DNA of 64,000 nt from CAWUEX02 sp963921305 (GCA_963921305.4 CAWUEX030000002.1:3100001-3164000); one strand, 5' to 3'; positions 33,367 to 42,350 are shown, counted from the first letter of the stretch. Notes: generated by a model not told the origin, from the letters alone. Numbers and translations are program-made.

Positions 33367-34527
33367 ATGAAAATTGCAGTACTTAAGGAACGCCGCGACG
33401 GCGAGACGCGGGTGGCGGCGACGCCTGAGACCGTCAAAAAGTTCGCCGGGCTGGGGTGTGACATTGCTGTCGAGAGCGGCGCGGGCGCGGGGTCGCATAT
33501 CAGCGACACCGCCTTCGAGGAGGCTGGGGCCAGCATCGCCAAGTCCGCCGCGGACGCCGTAAAGGGTGCAGATGTTATTCTCAAGGTCGCCCGGCCAATG
33601 ACATCCGGCGAGGGCGATGATGAGATCGCGGCTCTCCCGGGCGACAAGATTTTGGTTTCCGCGCTTCAGGCGCTGACGCAAAAGGACACCGCAGAGGCTC
33701 TCGCCAAGCAAAAGGTGACCTCGTTTGCGATGGAGCTAATGCCGCGCATCACCCGGGCGCAGTCGATGGACATTCTGTCGTCTCAATCCAACCTCGCCGG
33801 CTACAAGGCGGTGGTCGATGCTGCCGCGACGTTCGGACGCGCGCTGCCGATGATGATGACGGCAGCCGGCACCATCGCTCCGGCCCGCGTGCTGGTGTTC
33901 GGTGCTGGTGTCGCAGGATTGCAGGCGATTGCCACGGCCAAGCGCATGGGCGCCGTGGTGATGGCCACCGATGTGCGCTATGCGGCGAAAGAACAAGTGG
34001 AAAGCCTTGGCGGCAAGTTCATCGTCGTCGATGAAGAGGCGATGAAAGCGGCCGAGACCGAAGGCGGCTACGCCAAGGAAATGAGCGACGACTTCAAGAA
34101 GAAGCAGGCGGAAGCGGTGCGTGCCGAAGTGCTGAAGTCCGACATCATCGTCACCACGGCGCTGATCCCGGGGCGTCCGGCACCGGTACTGGTCACCGCG
34201 GACATGGTCGGCGAGATGAAGCCGGGCTCGGTGATCGTCGACCTCGCGGTGGAATCCGGCGGCAATGTTGAAGGCGCGAAACTGGGTGAGGTGGTCACAA
34301 CCGACAATGGGGTGACCATTATCGGCCACGCCAACGTGCCGGCGCGTTTGGCCCGCGACGCCAGCGCACTGTATGCGCGCAACCTGTTCAACTTCCTTTC
34401 GCCGTTCATCGATAAGGAAACAGGTGATTTGAACATCGATTGGGAAGACGACGTCGTCACCGGCACCTTGGTGACTAAGGACGGCAAGGTCGTGCACCCG
34501 CGCCTGACCGGCGAAGGAGACAGCTAA
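33367..34527 (+). CDS. pntAA: NAD(P) transhydrogenase subunit alpha part 1
   Basis: A 386-residue NAD(H)-binding domain (dI) of proton-translocating transhydrogenase, which drives NADH plus NADP+ to NAD+ plus NADPH with the proton gradient at the inner membrane. The N-terminus MKIAVLKERRDGETRVAATP is typical. The Rossmann motif is VLVFGAGVAGLQAIATAKRMGAVV, and the RQD-loop-like and mobile-loop regions follow. Length matches the Rhodospirillum form (about 384). It overlaps pntAB by the TAATG junction, giving coupled translation. First gene of pntAA-AB-B. Confidence 0.96.
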   Translation: MKIAVLKERRDGETRVAATPETVKKFAGLGCDIAVESGAGAGSHISDTAFEEAGASIAKSAADAVKGADVILKVARPMTSGEGDDEIAALPGDKILVSALQALTQKDTAEALAKQKVTSFAMELMPRITRAQSMDILSSQSNLAGYKAVVDAAATFGRALPMMMTAAGTIAPARVLVFGAGVAGLQAIATAKRMGAVVMATDVRYAAKEQVESLGGKFIVVDEEAMKAAETEGGYAKEMSDDFKKKQAEAVRAEVLKSDIIVTTALIPGRPAPVLVTADMVGEMKPGSVIVDLAVESGGNVEGAKLGEVVTTDNGVTIIGHANVPARLARDASALYARNLFNFLSPFIDKETGDLNIDWEDDVVTGTLVTKDGKVVHPRLTGEGDS

Positions 34528-34940
34528 TGGAATCCAATCAAGTCCCAGAGGCGGCGGAAGGCCTGGCGGAACAGGCCGGGGCTCTGGCGGAGAACGCCGA
34601 AGTGCTCGCCGCGCAAGTCAGCCAGCTGGCGATGCAGGCTCAGGCCGCCGGCGGTGGCAACGAGTTCTGGTACCTGTTCACGATTTTCGTGCTGGCCGTG
34701 TTCGTGGGCTTTTACGTCGTCTGGAGTGTGACCCCGGCACTGCACTCACCGCTGATGGCGGTCACCAACGCTGTGTCATCGGTGATCATCGTCGGTGCAT
34801 TGATCGCCACCGGACCTGAGGCCTTCACGACATCTAAACTGCTCGGCTTCTTTGCCGTTGTCTTGGCCTCGGTGAATATCTTCGGCGGCTTTATCGTCAC
34901 CCAGCGCATGCTGGCCATGTTCAAGAAAAAAGCGAAGTAG
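34527..34940 (+). CDS. pntAB: NAD(P) transhydrogenase subunit alpha part 2
   Basis: A 137-residue membrane subunit with three or four TM helices (FTIFVLAVFVGFYVVWSVTPALHSPLMAVTNAVSSVIIVGALIA onward). It contributes to the proton channel of transhydrogenase together with PntB. The N-terminal 45 residues are an Ala/Glu/Gln-rich hydrophilic stretch. Separate PntAA and PntAB subunits are characteristic of alphaproteobacteria; enterobacteria have them fused. The start ATG shares bases with the pntAA stop. Confidence 0.95.
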   Translation: MESNQVPEAAEGLAEQAGALAENAEVLAAQVSQLAMQAQAAGGGNEFWYLFTIFVLAVFVGFYVVWSVTPALHSPLMAVTNAVSSVIIVGALIATGPEAFTTSKLLGFFAVVLASVNIFGGFIVTQRMLAMFKKKAK

Positions 34941-34949
34941 GGGGCGGAC

Positions 34950-36338
34950 ATGGCACAAGGCGCGACGCTGCTCGCCTATCTCGTTTCAGGCGTGTTTTTC
35001 ATTCTCACACTGCGGGGACTTTCGTCTCCGGAGACCTCCCGCCAGGGCAACATCTACGGCATGATCGGCATGACCATCGCCGTGCTGACCACGCTGATCT
35101 CACCGCAGGTGCAGGCTTACACCTGGATCGTGCTGGGGATCGCTGTCGGCGGGGCCATTGGTACGGTCATCGCCAAGAAGATCGAAATGACGGCGCTGCC
35201 CCAGTTGGTCGCCGCCTTCCACAGTTTGGTGGGCATGGCAGCGGTGCTGGTGGCGTTCGCAGCACTGCTGGCCCCCGAGGCCTATGGCATCGGCGTGGTT
35301 GGATCGATCAAGACCGCGAGCTTGGTGGAAATGTCAATCGGTTTGGCAATCGGCGCGATTACCTTCTCGGGCTCCGTGATTGCTTTCGCCAAGCTGCAAG
35401 GCTTGATGTCGGGTAATCCGCTGGTTTTCCCAGGCCAGCATCTTCTTAATGCGATCCTGGGGATCGTGCTGGTGCTGCTGGTGGTGTGGTTCTGCGGAAC
35501 CGAGAGCGTGACCCTGTTCCTGGTTATCGCACTGCTCGCCTTTGCGCTGGGCTTTCTGCTTATCCTGCCCATCGGTGGCGCGGACATGCCGGTGGTGGTG
35601 TCGATGCTGAACTCCTATTCGGGGTGGGCGGCAGCCGGTATCGGCTTCACGCTCGGGAACTCGTTGCTGATTATCGTCGGTGCTCTGGTTGGCTCGTCCG
35701 GTGCGATCCTGTCCTACATCATGTGTAAGGGCATGAACCGCTCGATCTTCAACGTCATCCTCGGCGGGTTCGGGGGAGATTCGGCAGCGGGTCCGGCAGC
35801 AGCGGCTGGAGATCGCTCAGTGAAGTCCGGCGCCGGGGAAGATGCGGCCTTCATCATGGGCAATGCTTCGAAGGTGATCATCGTGCCCGGCTACGGCATG
35901 GCGGTCGCGCAAGCCCAGCACGCGCTTCGGGAAATGGCGGACAAGCTGAAGGAGGAAGGCGTCGATGTGAAGTACGCTATCCACCCAGTGGCCGGCCGTA
36001 TGCCCGGACATATGAACGTCCTGCTGGCTGAGGCCAATGTGCCCTACGACGAGGTGTTTGAACTGGAAGAGATCAACCACGAGTTCGGCACGGCGGATGT
36101 GGCCTATGTGATTGGGGCGAATGATGTGACCAATCCTGTCGCCAAAACTGATCCGGCCAGTCCGATCTACGGCATGCCGATCCTGGATGTTGAGAAAGCC
36201 AAGACGGTGCTATTCGTGAAGCGTGGCATGTCGGCAGGATATGCGGGCGTGGATAATGAACTGTTCTTCCGGGACAACACCATGATGCTGTTCGGCGACG
36301 CCAAAGAGATGACCGAGACGATTGTCCAGGCTCTCTAA
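34950..36338 (+). CDS. pntB: NAD(P) transhydrogenase subunit beta
   Basis: A 462-residue subunit with about nine TM helices in the first 270 residues and a C-terminal NADP(H)-binding domain (dIII), recognised by IIVPGYGMAVAQAQHALREM (dinucleotide fold), HPVAGRMPGHMNVLLAEANVPYDEV and YVIGANDVTNP, and ending KRGMSAGYAGVDNELFF. In the membrane part, AAFHSLVGMAAVLVAFA carries the conserved His of the proton path. It is 9 bp after pntAB. The complex supplies NADPH to the cytoplasm. Confidence 0.96.
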   Translation: MAQGATLLAYLVSGVFFILTLRGLSSPETSRQGNIYGMIGMTIAVLTTLISPQVQAYTWIVLGIAVGGAIGTVIAKKIEMTALPQLVAAFHSLVGMAAVLVAFAALLAPEAYGIGVVGSIKTASLVEMSIGLAIGAITFSGSVIAFAKLQGLMSGNPLVFPGQHLLNAILGIVLVLLVVWFCGTESVTLFLVIALLAFALGFLLILPIGGADMPVVVSMLNSYSGWAAAGIGFTLGNSLLIIVGALVGSSGAILSYIMCKGMNRSIFNVILGGFGGDSAAGPAAAAGDRSVKSGAGEDAAFIMGNASKVIIVPGYGMAVAQAQHALREMADKLKEEGVDVKYAIHPVAGRMPGHMNVLLAEANVPYDEVFELEEINHEFGTADVAYVIGANDVTNPVAKTDPASPIYGMPILDVEKAKTVLFVKRGMSAGYAGVDNELFFRDNTMMLFGDAKEMTETIVQAL

Positions 36339-36396
36339 GGCAAAGCCCGATGTTCCGGGCCGCCGCCACCGAAGTGAGCCAAAAAGGACACACACC

Positions 36397-37467
36397 ATGA
36401 CTCAACTGCGCGACACCGGACTTTCCCGCCGGCAGGTTTTGACTGGTACAACGGCCCTGGTTGCCGCGACGGCCCTTTCCGCCTGTGGGGGAGATGAGGA
36501 AGAGGCGCCGATCATTCGCCCTGATGGCGTGCCGGTCAGTCAGTTCGGCGAAGAGTCGACGGCAGAAGAGGTCACCGCCGGTCTCGATCTCTCCGGCAAG
36601 ACGGCCGTCATCACCGGATGCAACTCAGGCCTGGGCCACGAGACCATGCGGGTTCTGGCGATGCGCGGGGCTCATGTGTTTGGTGTTGCCCGCAGCCTTG
36701 AGCGCGCGACCGAAGCTTGCAACAGCATCGAAGGTAAGGCGACGCCCTTCGGCGGTGACCTCGAAAAGTTTGAGACGATGGCCGCGTGTGCGGACGCGAT
36801 CGCTGCGACCGACACCCCGATCGATATGCTGATCCTTAATGCGGGCGTAATGGCGCTACCGGAACTGCAGCTGGTCAATGGCGTTGAGCGCCACATGGTT
36901 ATCAACCATCTCGGCCACTTCATTCTCGCCAATCGTTTGATGGAGCAGGTTAAGGCCGCGCCGCAGGGCCGCTTTGTGACGGTGAGTTCGCAAGGCTACA
37001 TGTGGGCACCAGAGAGCGGCATTCAGTTCGAAAACATGGACGGATCTTGGGGCGAATACGATCCCATGGAGGCCTATGGTCACTCCAAGCTGGCGAACGG
37101 TTTGTTCTCGCTTGAACTGGCACGCCGTTTAGAGGGCACGACGGCGACGTCGAATTCCATTCACCCGGGTGTCATCAACACTAATCTCGGACGGCATTAT
37201 CCCTGGCACATTCGCGTGTTTGCGAATCTGTTCAGCTGGGCCATTCCCATCTTCAAGACTGTTGAAGCTGGGGCGGCGACAGAGACCTATGTCGCCACTG
37301 CGCCGGGACTGTCAGAGAGCAGCGGCTACTACTTCGAGGACTGCAACCCGGTTATTGCCGGACACAACATGGAAAACGCCGAGATGGCGCAGCAGTTGTG
37401 GGCCGTGTCTGAGGAGTTGACCAAGCCTTATCTGGCAACCGTCGACGCCGATAGCCAGCAGAGCTAA
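36397..37467 (+). CDS. Tat-lipoprotein short-chain dehydrogenase
   Basis: A 356-residue SDR-family oxidoreductase with an unusual N-terminus: twin arginines (LSRRQVLTG) and a lipobox LSAC at about residue 28, so it should be folded in the cytoplasm, exported by Tat and lipid-anchored. The SDR core is intact: TGCNSGLGHETMR (cofactor loop), LNAGVMA, VTVSSQG and YGHSKLANG (catalytic Tyr and Lys). It resembles retinol dehydrogenase or WW-domain oxidoreductase-like SDRs. The nucleotide cofactor would have to be carried along through Tat. AAAGGA lies before the ATG at 36397. It follows pntB by 58 bp; whether it shares the transcript is unclear. Confidence 0.83.
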   Translation: MTQLRDTGLSRRQVLTGTTALVAATALSACGGDEEEAPIIRPDGVPVSQFGEESTAEEVTAGLDLSGKTAVITGCNSGLGHETMRVLAMRGAHVFGVARSLERATEACNSIEGKATPFGGDLEKFETMAACADAIAATDTPIDMLILNAGVMALPELQLVNGVERHMVINHLGHFILANRLMEQVKAAPQGRFVTVSSQGYMWAPESGIQFENMDGSWGEYDPMEAYGHSKLANGLFSLELARRLEGTTATSNSIHPGVINTNLGRHYPWHIRVFANLFSWAIPIFKTVEAGAATETYVATAPGLSESSGYYFEDCNPVIAGHNMENAEMAQQLWAVSEELTKPYLATVDADSQQS

Positions 37468-37694
37468 CCGGCGCATTGCCCTGGTCGCAGTGCCCGACAA
37501 AGGGGTGTCGTAACTCCGCGGGCAACGTCTGACAAGTCGGGTGGTTGCACCGCACCGCAAATTTCATTGCACCGCAAAAAATTCGTCCCGCAAAATTTAC
37601 GGGACAGTCCGAACAGTGTCTTCATCGCTGCGTATTGTGCGCACGCATTCAGGCGGATGATCTGCTTGAAGCGCTGCGCACAAAGGAGCCATCC

Positions 37695-38198
37695 ATGTCT
37701 ACCTTCACGAAGAACACAGCCGTCCGCTTTTCGCTGGCGACAGTACTACTTCTTTGCCAACCGTTCAGCTTGTCCGCAGCGGACGGCAAACTTGAAATGA
37801 TGACAACGCCTAACTTGGTCGAAGGTACCATAGCCATTGAAGAGGGGCGTTACGAAGAAGGTATCGCTTTGTCCTTATTAGAACTCGACACCGGCTCGCA
37901 ATCCAAACAAGCAGCCGCGTTGGCCAATCTGTGTATCGGTTACGTTAAGACGTATGATCTTGATGAGGCAGAGCGGTACTGTGAACTCGGTGTTAAAACG
38001 GGCAAATACGACTGGATTGCCTACATCAATCGCGGCACCTTGCGGTATGTGCAGGGTGACTACTTGTCCAGCTTGTCTGATTATGCCCGCGCTCTCGAGC
38101 TCAGGCCCTCCAATAGGGTCTCATCCATGAACTTCCGGGCGGCTCAAATACAGGTGAGTAAAATGAGTGGCCGTAACCCTCAGCTATCCGCCAACTAG
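37695..38198 (+). CDS. Exported TPR-like protein
   Basis: A 167-residue protein with a Sec signal (FSLATVLLLCQPFSLSA-AD) and two or three tetratricopeptide-like helix pairs: EGTIAIEEGRYEEGIALSLL, AALANLCIGYVKTYDLDEAERYC and AYINRGTLRYVQGDYLSSLSDYARALELRPSN, the last being a clear TPR. It is probably a periplasmic protein-interaction module; partner unknown. AAAGGAG at 37682-37688 sits 6 nt before the ATG, which fixes the start. Upstream, 37468-37694 is non-coding and contains short repeats of TTGCACCGCA. Convergent with the reductase operon across a nested hairpin. Confidence 0.75.
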   Translation: MSTFTKNTAVRFSLATVLLLCQPFSLSAADGKLEMMTTPNLVEGTIAIEEGRYEEGIALSLLELDTGSQSKQAAALANLCIGYVKTYDLDEAERYCELGVKTGKYDWIAYINRGTLRYVQGDYLSSLSDYARALELRPSNRVSSMNFRAAQIQVSKMSGRNPQLSAN

Positions 38199-38208
38199 CG
38201 CTAGATCC

Positions 38209-38255
38209 GTGTCATTCTGCCGCAAAATAAGCTTGGTTTTGCGGCGGGGTGACAC
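38209..38255. terminator. Nested stem-loop between convergent genes
   Basis: CCGCAAAA (38220-38227) pairs with TTTTGCGG (38237-38244), and an outer GTGTCA (38209-38214) pairs with TGACAC (38250-38255). The A/T base pairs at the stem top give U's in both directions. It is the probable bidirectional terminator for the TPR gene and the reductase operon. Confidence 0.6.
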
Positions 38256-38276
38256 CCTGCGCGGTGGTCAGAAGAG

Positions 38277-39035
38277 TTAATCGGCGCCGCGTACCCGGGA
38301 CGAGCTGATTCCTGCCGGGGCGGTCCCTTTGCGGAAGTAATACTCAAAGGCTTCGTCGAAGCGGCCACTGCCGTAAGGGACGAAGTACAAACTGGCCATG
38401 CCTTCCAGCACGTGCGCCTGTTCGATGCCGCCGAGAATGATGGTCTCGAACCCCATGGCCTGAACGATCTCGGCCACCCGTTCTTTCGCCGCCTGGTCGT
38501 CACCGACCAACGGGACGGTAACCGGACCACCGGCCTGAGCCGGATCGGCGACGATGTGGTAGCCGACGGTATTGAAGGTTTTCACCACTTTGGCCTCTGG
38601 CGCCCAATCTTGAATCAGCGCCCCCGCGGAGGTGTCGACAGCGTCAGGGTTGTCCGGGCGCAGCGCCCGCAGTGAGGCGTTGGTGATGTCCATTATGATC
38701 TTGCCGTCAAGATTGCTGCCCGCGCTCTTGATCAGGTCTTCAGTTGCGGACCAGGGGAGAGCAAGTGCGATGATGTCTGCCGCCGCGATGGCCTGTTCTG
38801 ATGAGGCGGCTGACGCGCCGTTTCCGGTTTGTGCAACGAGGGCCGTGACCTTCTCCGAGGAGGGGTCCCGTGAGCCGTATATGACCGTGTGGTCGGTTTC
38901 GGCGAAGCGGGGTCCGATGGCGCTACCCATACGGCCGGTGCCGATAACCGCAACGGTCTCGGCCATGGCAGGTGTCGCGAGGGCAACGAAGGCGAAGATG
39001 AGGGTGGCAGCAATGCCGCGTAGGGAGGTCATCAT
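38277..39035 (-). CDS. Sec-exported F420/NADP-reductase-like protein, paralogue A
   Basis: A 252-residue Rossmann protein like NADPH-dependent F420 reductase (NpdG). A Sec signal (LRGIAATLIFAFVALATPAMA-ET) runs straight into the dinucleotide motif VAVIGTGRMGSAIG and then HTVIYGSRDPSS, whose Ser-Arg pair binds the NADP 2'-phosphate in the family. IIALALPWSATEDL and KIIMDITNA follow as expected. The C-terminal QVHVLE-like segment reads EQAHVLEGMASLYFVPYGSGR. The cofactor loop is intact, yet the protein seems to be exported unfolded. Last gene of a minus-strand group 41678-38277; the methyltransferase is 12 bp upstream. Substrate unknown. Confidence 0.78.
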   Translation of the reverse strand: MMTSLRGIAATLIFAFVALATPAMAETVAVIGTGRMGSAIGPRFAETDHTVIYGSRDPSSEKVTALVAQTGNGASAASSEQAIAAADIIALALPWSATEDLIKSAGSNLDGKIIMDITNASLRALRPDNPDAVDTSAGALIQDWAPEAKVVKTFNTVGYHIVADPAQAGGPVTVPLVGDDQAAKERVAEIVQAMGFETIILGGIEQAHVLEGMASLYFVPYGSGRFDEAFEYYFRKGTAPAGISSSRVRGAD

Positions 39036-39047
39036 GGATACTCCGGT

Positions 39048-40133
39048 TTAGGCAGGCTTATCGCAGACGCGGTCGTGGACCTGTCCGGCGCTACCGACCT
39101 GGCGCAAAACAAAACCTGTGTCTTCGATGGTTTGCTCGACGCCCATGGTAACGAAGCCCGGGGCGTACGGCTCGCCATTGTCGGCGGAGTCCATCAGGCC
39201 AAGGATGCCACCGTAGCCCGGGTGGTCTTCGGTCGCGCTGGCAAAGTCCCACAGCACGAAGGTGCCGCCAGGGCGCAGCACGCGTTTCACTTCGGCCAGC
39301 GTCTTTTCAATCACCGGGCGTGGAATCTCGTGGAACAGGATGTGTGAGACGACGAGATCGAAGTGGTTGTCCGGGAAGTCCAATGCTTCGGACGCCATTT
39401 GTGCGAAGTGGACATCCAGTTCCTGTTGCACGGCCCGCCAATGGCCATAGCGGACCATTGGGGCGGAGATGTCGGTGGCCCACACTTCGGAGTCGGGCAA
39501 GCGTTTTTTGAGTTCACAAGCCAGCTGGCCGACGGAACAGCCGATTTCCAGGATACGATCCGCTTTGCCGTCTTCGGGCAGGGTGGTGCGCTCGGCCAAT
39601 TCTCGGTGCCAGGCATCGCCGGCGTTGCTGCCGCCGAAAAAGATCTGCGTGCCGCAGTCGTAGTACAGGCCGGCCAGCGCGTCGCCGACATAACCACGCG
39701 GCTGAATGTGGATCTGAACCTTGGCGTAGTCGGGCATGGGGAAATCCGGGTCATAGGCGATCGATCCCGGTCCCTCGCGCTCGGCTTCGGTGAGCTTGCG
39801 CAGCCAGTCGTCGCGCTGGGTATTGACGGAGTCAATGATCCGGTCTTTGTAGATTTCCTGATAGCTGCGCTTGAGGCGCATAAAGCTGGCCAAGGGCACA
39901 TCGCCGCGGATGACCTCGCGCACGCGGTCGACGCCATCGTGGGTGTGTTCGATGGGAACACCGGCGTCTTTCAGTTTGGCGTTGCCGTATTCGCCTAACT
40001 GTTTCCAGCGGGCATGAAGTAGTGTGTTGCGCGCCTCACACACATACTCGACAAAAGCTTCGTCGGCCCGCACCGGCAGGGCCGGTGTGTTACCATTCAT
40101 GCCGCGATCGACAAAGTAGTTGGAGCGGGTCAT
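39048..40133 (-). CDS. Class I SAM methyltransferase, signal-less relative of the Tat enzymes
   Basis: A 361-residue protein related throughout to the Tat methyltransferases at 10110 and 13670: the same helical N-terminal domain, the linker VQIHIQPRGYVGDALAGLYY, motif I ILEIGCSVGQLACELKKRLP, WATDISAPMVRYGHWRA and the HILFHEIP segment. It lacks the twin-arginine signal and starts MTRSNYFVDRGMNGN, so it is probably cytoplasmic. It sits inside the group of exported F420/NADP-reductase-like genes, 12 bp upstream of paralogue A and 69 bp downstream of paralogue B, which ties this methyltransferase family to them. Reaction unknown. Confidence 0.82.
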   Translation of the reverse strand: MTRSNYFVDRGMNGNTPALPVRADEAFVEYVCEARNTLLHARWKQLGEYGNAKLKDAGVPIEHTHDGVDRVREVIRGDVPLASFMRLKRSYQEIYKDRIIDSVNTQRDDWLRKLTEAEREGPGSIAYDPDFPMPDYAKVQIHIQPRGYVGDALAGLYYDCGTQIFFGGSNAGDAWHRELAERTTLPEDGKADRILEIGCSVGQLACELKKRLPDSEVWATDISAPMVRYGHWRAVQQELDVHFAQMASEALDFPDNHFDLVVSHILFHEIPRPVIEKTLAEVKRVLRPGGTFVLWDFASATEDHPGYGGILGLMDSADNGEPYAPGFVTMGVEQTIEDTGFVLRQVGSAGQVHDRVCDKPA

Positions 40134-40202
40134 GTCTGTTCCCGTGTTCAGGTTGCCTGTCGCGCTACTCTATCCATCGGCCGTGCTGGCAGCAAGTTGG
40201 GC

Positions 40203-40898
40203 TCAGCGGGGGCGCAGATGGAATTCGAAGCGGGGCCGCCCCTGATACCCTTGCGCGACGTAGAGCAGGCCCATGGCTTCGATCTGCCGCGCGTGGCGCA
40301 ACGGGCCGAGGTCGAGGGGTTCCAGACCTATCTCTGACACCAACTCCGCGACGGTGTTTTTTGCCGCCTCATCGTCGCCCGCCAGGGGAATGGTGATCGG
40401 ACCGCCTGATGCTGCGGGGTCGACCATATACGCTCGGGTGAGCGTGTTGAACGCCTTGATCACTGTGGCCTCGGGCACCCAGGACTGAATCAACTCCGCT
40501 GAAGAGGGGTCTGCAGCGGGGCTGATGGTGCGGTTTTCCCCGAAGGACAGCGCGTTGATAGGATCGACAATGATCTTGCCGCGTAGGTCGCCCAGCCCTT
40601 TGACGACGTCCTCCGCCGGCGCCCAAGGAATGGCGAGGATAATAATGTCGGCGTCGATGACGGCGCCCGCTTGCGACGTCGCGCGTGTACCGACACCCGT
40701 TTCACGAACCAGGTCTTGAACTTCCGTGGCATCCGGGTCGCGGGAGCCATAAACGACTGTATGGCCTGCGTCCGCGAAACGGGGACCGAGGGCGCTGCTC
40801 ACACCACCGGTGCCGATAATGGCAATGGTCGCGGCTTGCGCGGTGAACGTGGTGAACACAAGTGCAGTTAGACAGACGAGACGGACGAGGGAATACAT
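40203..40898 (-). CDS. Sec-exported F420/NADP-reductase-like protein, paralogue B
   Basis: A 231-residue paralogue. Signal YSLVRLVCLTALVFTTFTAQA, then TIAIIGTGGVSSALGPRFA and HTVVYGSRDPDA. The loop GTGGVSSALG keeps the glycines but replaces the Arg-Met of the other copies with Gly-Val. IIILAIPWAPAEDV and KIIVDPIN follow. It ends in a basic FEFHLRPR tail rather than the EYYFRKGTAP tail shared by A and C. AGGAGG just before the ATG supports the start. It follows paralogue C by 9 bp, so these two are certainly one transcript. Confidence 0.78.
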   Translation of the reverse strand: MYSLVRLVCLTALVFTTFTAQAATIAIIGTGGVSSALGPRFADAGHTVVYGSRDPDATEVQDLVRETGVGTRATSQAGAVIDADIIILAIPWAPAEDVVKGLGDLRGKIIVDPINALSFGENRTISPAADPSSAELIQSWVPEATVIKAFNTLTRAYMVDPAASGGPITIPLAGDDEAAKNTVAELVSEIGLEPLDLGPLRHARQIEAMGLLYVAQGYQGRPRFEFHLRPR

Positions 40899-40907
40899 GA
40901 CGGCCTC

Positions 40908-41678
40908 CTAGTTTGCTGCACGCACGCCCTGGCTCACTTTCGGCGCAGTGCCTTTGCGGAAGTAATACTCGTAGGCTTCGTCAATGCGGCCCTGCATGTA
41001 AGGCACAATGTAGAGCATGGACATCATTTCCAGTGCCCGGGCGTGTTTCATCGGGCCGACGTCGATGGTTTCGAACCCGGTGGATTGAACGATCTTCGCG
41101 ACACGCGCTTTCGCATCTGCATCGTCACCGACGATGGGCACGGTTGTGGGTCCGCCCGCAGCCGACGGGTCGGCGATGATGTGGAAGCCGACCGTGTTGT
41201 ACGCTTTAACCACCTTCGCGCCCGGGAACCACTTTTGAAAGCTCTCGCCCGCCGAGGTGTCAGACGCCATTTCCATCAAGCCGTCGCCTCCAGGCTTAAG
41301 GGCGTTGGTGACGTCGATCACGATTTTGCCATCCAGGTTGCCGAGGTTTTGGGCCACCGCTTCGGCAGCGCTCCAGGGTACGGCAAGCACGACGATATCG
41401 GCGCCAGCAGCGGCTTCGGCCTGGGTTTTGGCAGAGGCGCCATGACCGGTGGTCTCGACCAGGGCGACGTTGTCCTCAGCGGACGGATCACGCGAGCCAT
41501 AGATGATGGTGTGGCCCAGTGCGGCCAGGCGCGTCCCGATGGCGCCGCCCATGCGGCCGGTTCCAATAATCCCGATGGTTTCTTTGGTGTCACCCATGCT
41601 TTGTGCCTCCGACGGTTGTGGGGACAGTCCAATAGAGAGTGCCGCCAAAACGGCAAATTGAAGGAGTGAACGTCTCAT
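40908..41678 (-). CDS. Sec-exported F420/NADP-reductase-like protein, paralogue C
   Basis: A 256-residue paralogue closest to A. Signal RRSLLQFAVLAALSIGLS with likely cleavage before residue 30 (SEAQ), then TIGIIGTGRMGGAIGTRLA and HTIIYGSRDPSAED. IVVLAVPWSAAEAV and KIVIDVTNALKPGG match the family, and the end EAYEYYFRKGTAPKVSQG is shared with A. The ATG at 41678, with GGGGA 8 nt before it, is preferred over one at 41693. First gene of the operon-like run C, B, methyltransferase, A. Three exported copies in one unit imply a dedicated envelope redox step, but no substrate can be inferred. Confidence 0.78.
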   Translation of the reverse strand: MRRSLLQFAVLAALSIGLSPQPSEAQSMGDTKETIGIIGTGRMGGAIGTRLAALGHTIIYGSRDPSAEDNVALVETTGHGASAKTQAEAAAGADIVVLAVPWSAAEAVAQNLGNLDGKIVIDVTNALKPGGDGLMEMASDTSAGESFQKWFPGAKVVKAYNTVGFHIIADPSAAGGPTTVPIVGDDADAKARVAKIVQSTGFETIDVGPMKHARALEMMSMLYIVPYMQGRIDEAYEYYFRKGTAPKVSQGVRAAN

Positions 41679-41744
41679 TGGTGTGGTCCCCATTAGCTTT
41701 TGCGTGTCGCCAGCTTATCGCCAGTGCGGAGAGCGGACCATGCC

Positions 41745-42233
41745 TTAAAGGGAAAAATCGTAGCGGATGACGGTGGCGTCGAAGCCGGGCAAGGACTCTG
41801 GCCGCCGGCCGCGCTCAATCCAGCCTTTGCTCTGGTAAAACGCGGTGGCAGAGTCGTTGCCCTCAATCAGGTCAAGCGTCAGGCTGTCGAGGTCTTTGCT
41901 ACGGAAATGATCCGCCGCGGCATCGACCAGGGATGACGCCACGCCTTTGCGTTGAAACGCGGGATCGACGTAACACGCCCACAAGTATCCCGTGGCGTCG
42001 ATGCCCATGACCCCGGCAAGTGCGCCGTCGATTTCCGCGAGCCAGAGGTCCTGGCTGCGGCTGGCCATTACATTGGCGATGGAGTTCTGTTGTTTTAGGG
42101 CTGCGACTGTTTCCGGCGGCAGCATCTCGCTGTTGGAGGACGTCCAGACCGCATCGACCAACGCCATCGCGGCGGCGAGGTCGTCGGGTCCCGCACGGCG
42201 GACGGACGGTATTTCAGGGGCGTTATCGGTCAC
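41745..42233 (-). CDS. GNAT-family N-acetyltransferase
   Basis: A 162-residue single-domain GNAT enzyme transferring acetyl from acetyl-CoA to an unknown amine. The N-terminal strand VRRAGPDDLAAAMALVD, the central WLAEIDGALAGVMGID, motif A region ACYVDPAFQRKGVASSLVDAA (Q-x-x-G-x-A loop) and motif B NDSATAFYQSKGWIERG appear in order. It lies 67 bp upstream of the F420/NADP-reductase-like operon on the same strand; a shared transcript is possible but not shown. rpsU follows upstream on the same strand. Confidence 0.85.
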   Translation of the reverse strand: MTDNAPEIPSVRRAGPDDLAAAMALVDAVWTSSNSEMLPPETVAALKQQNSIANVMASRSQDLWLAEIDGALAGVMGIDATGYLWACYVDPAFQRKGVASSLVDAAADHFRSKDLDSLTLDLIEGNDSATAFYQSKGWIERGRRPESLPGFDATVIRYDFSL

Positions 42234-42350
42234 GGAGCTATGTTCGCGACCAGATAGCTCAAACGCAAGCGGCGCAGCTCAGGGTGAGCCACGCCGGCAG
42301 TGTTTTGGTGGGGTCTGCGGGCCACGCGGGGCGGCCACGATCAAACCAGC

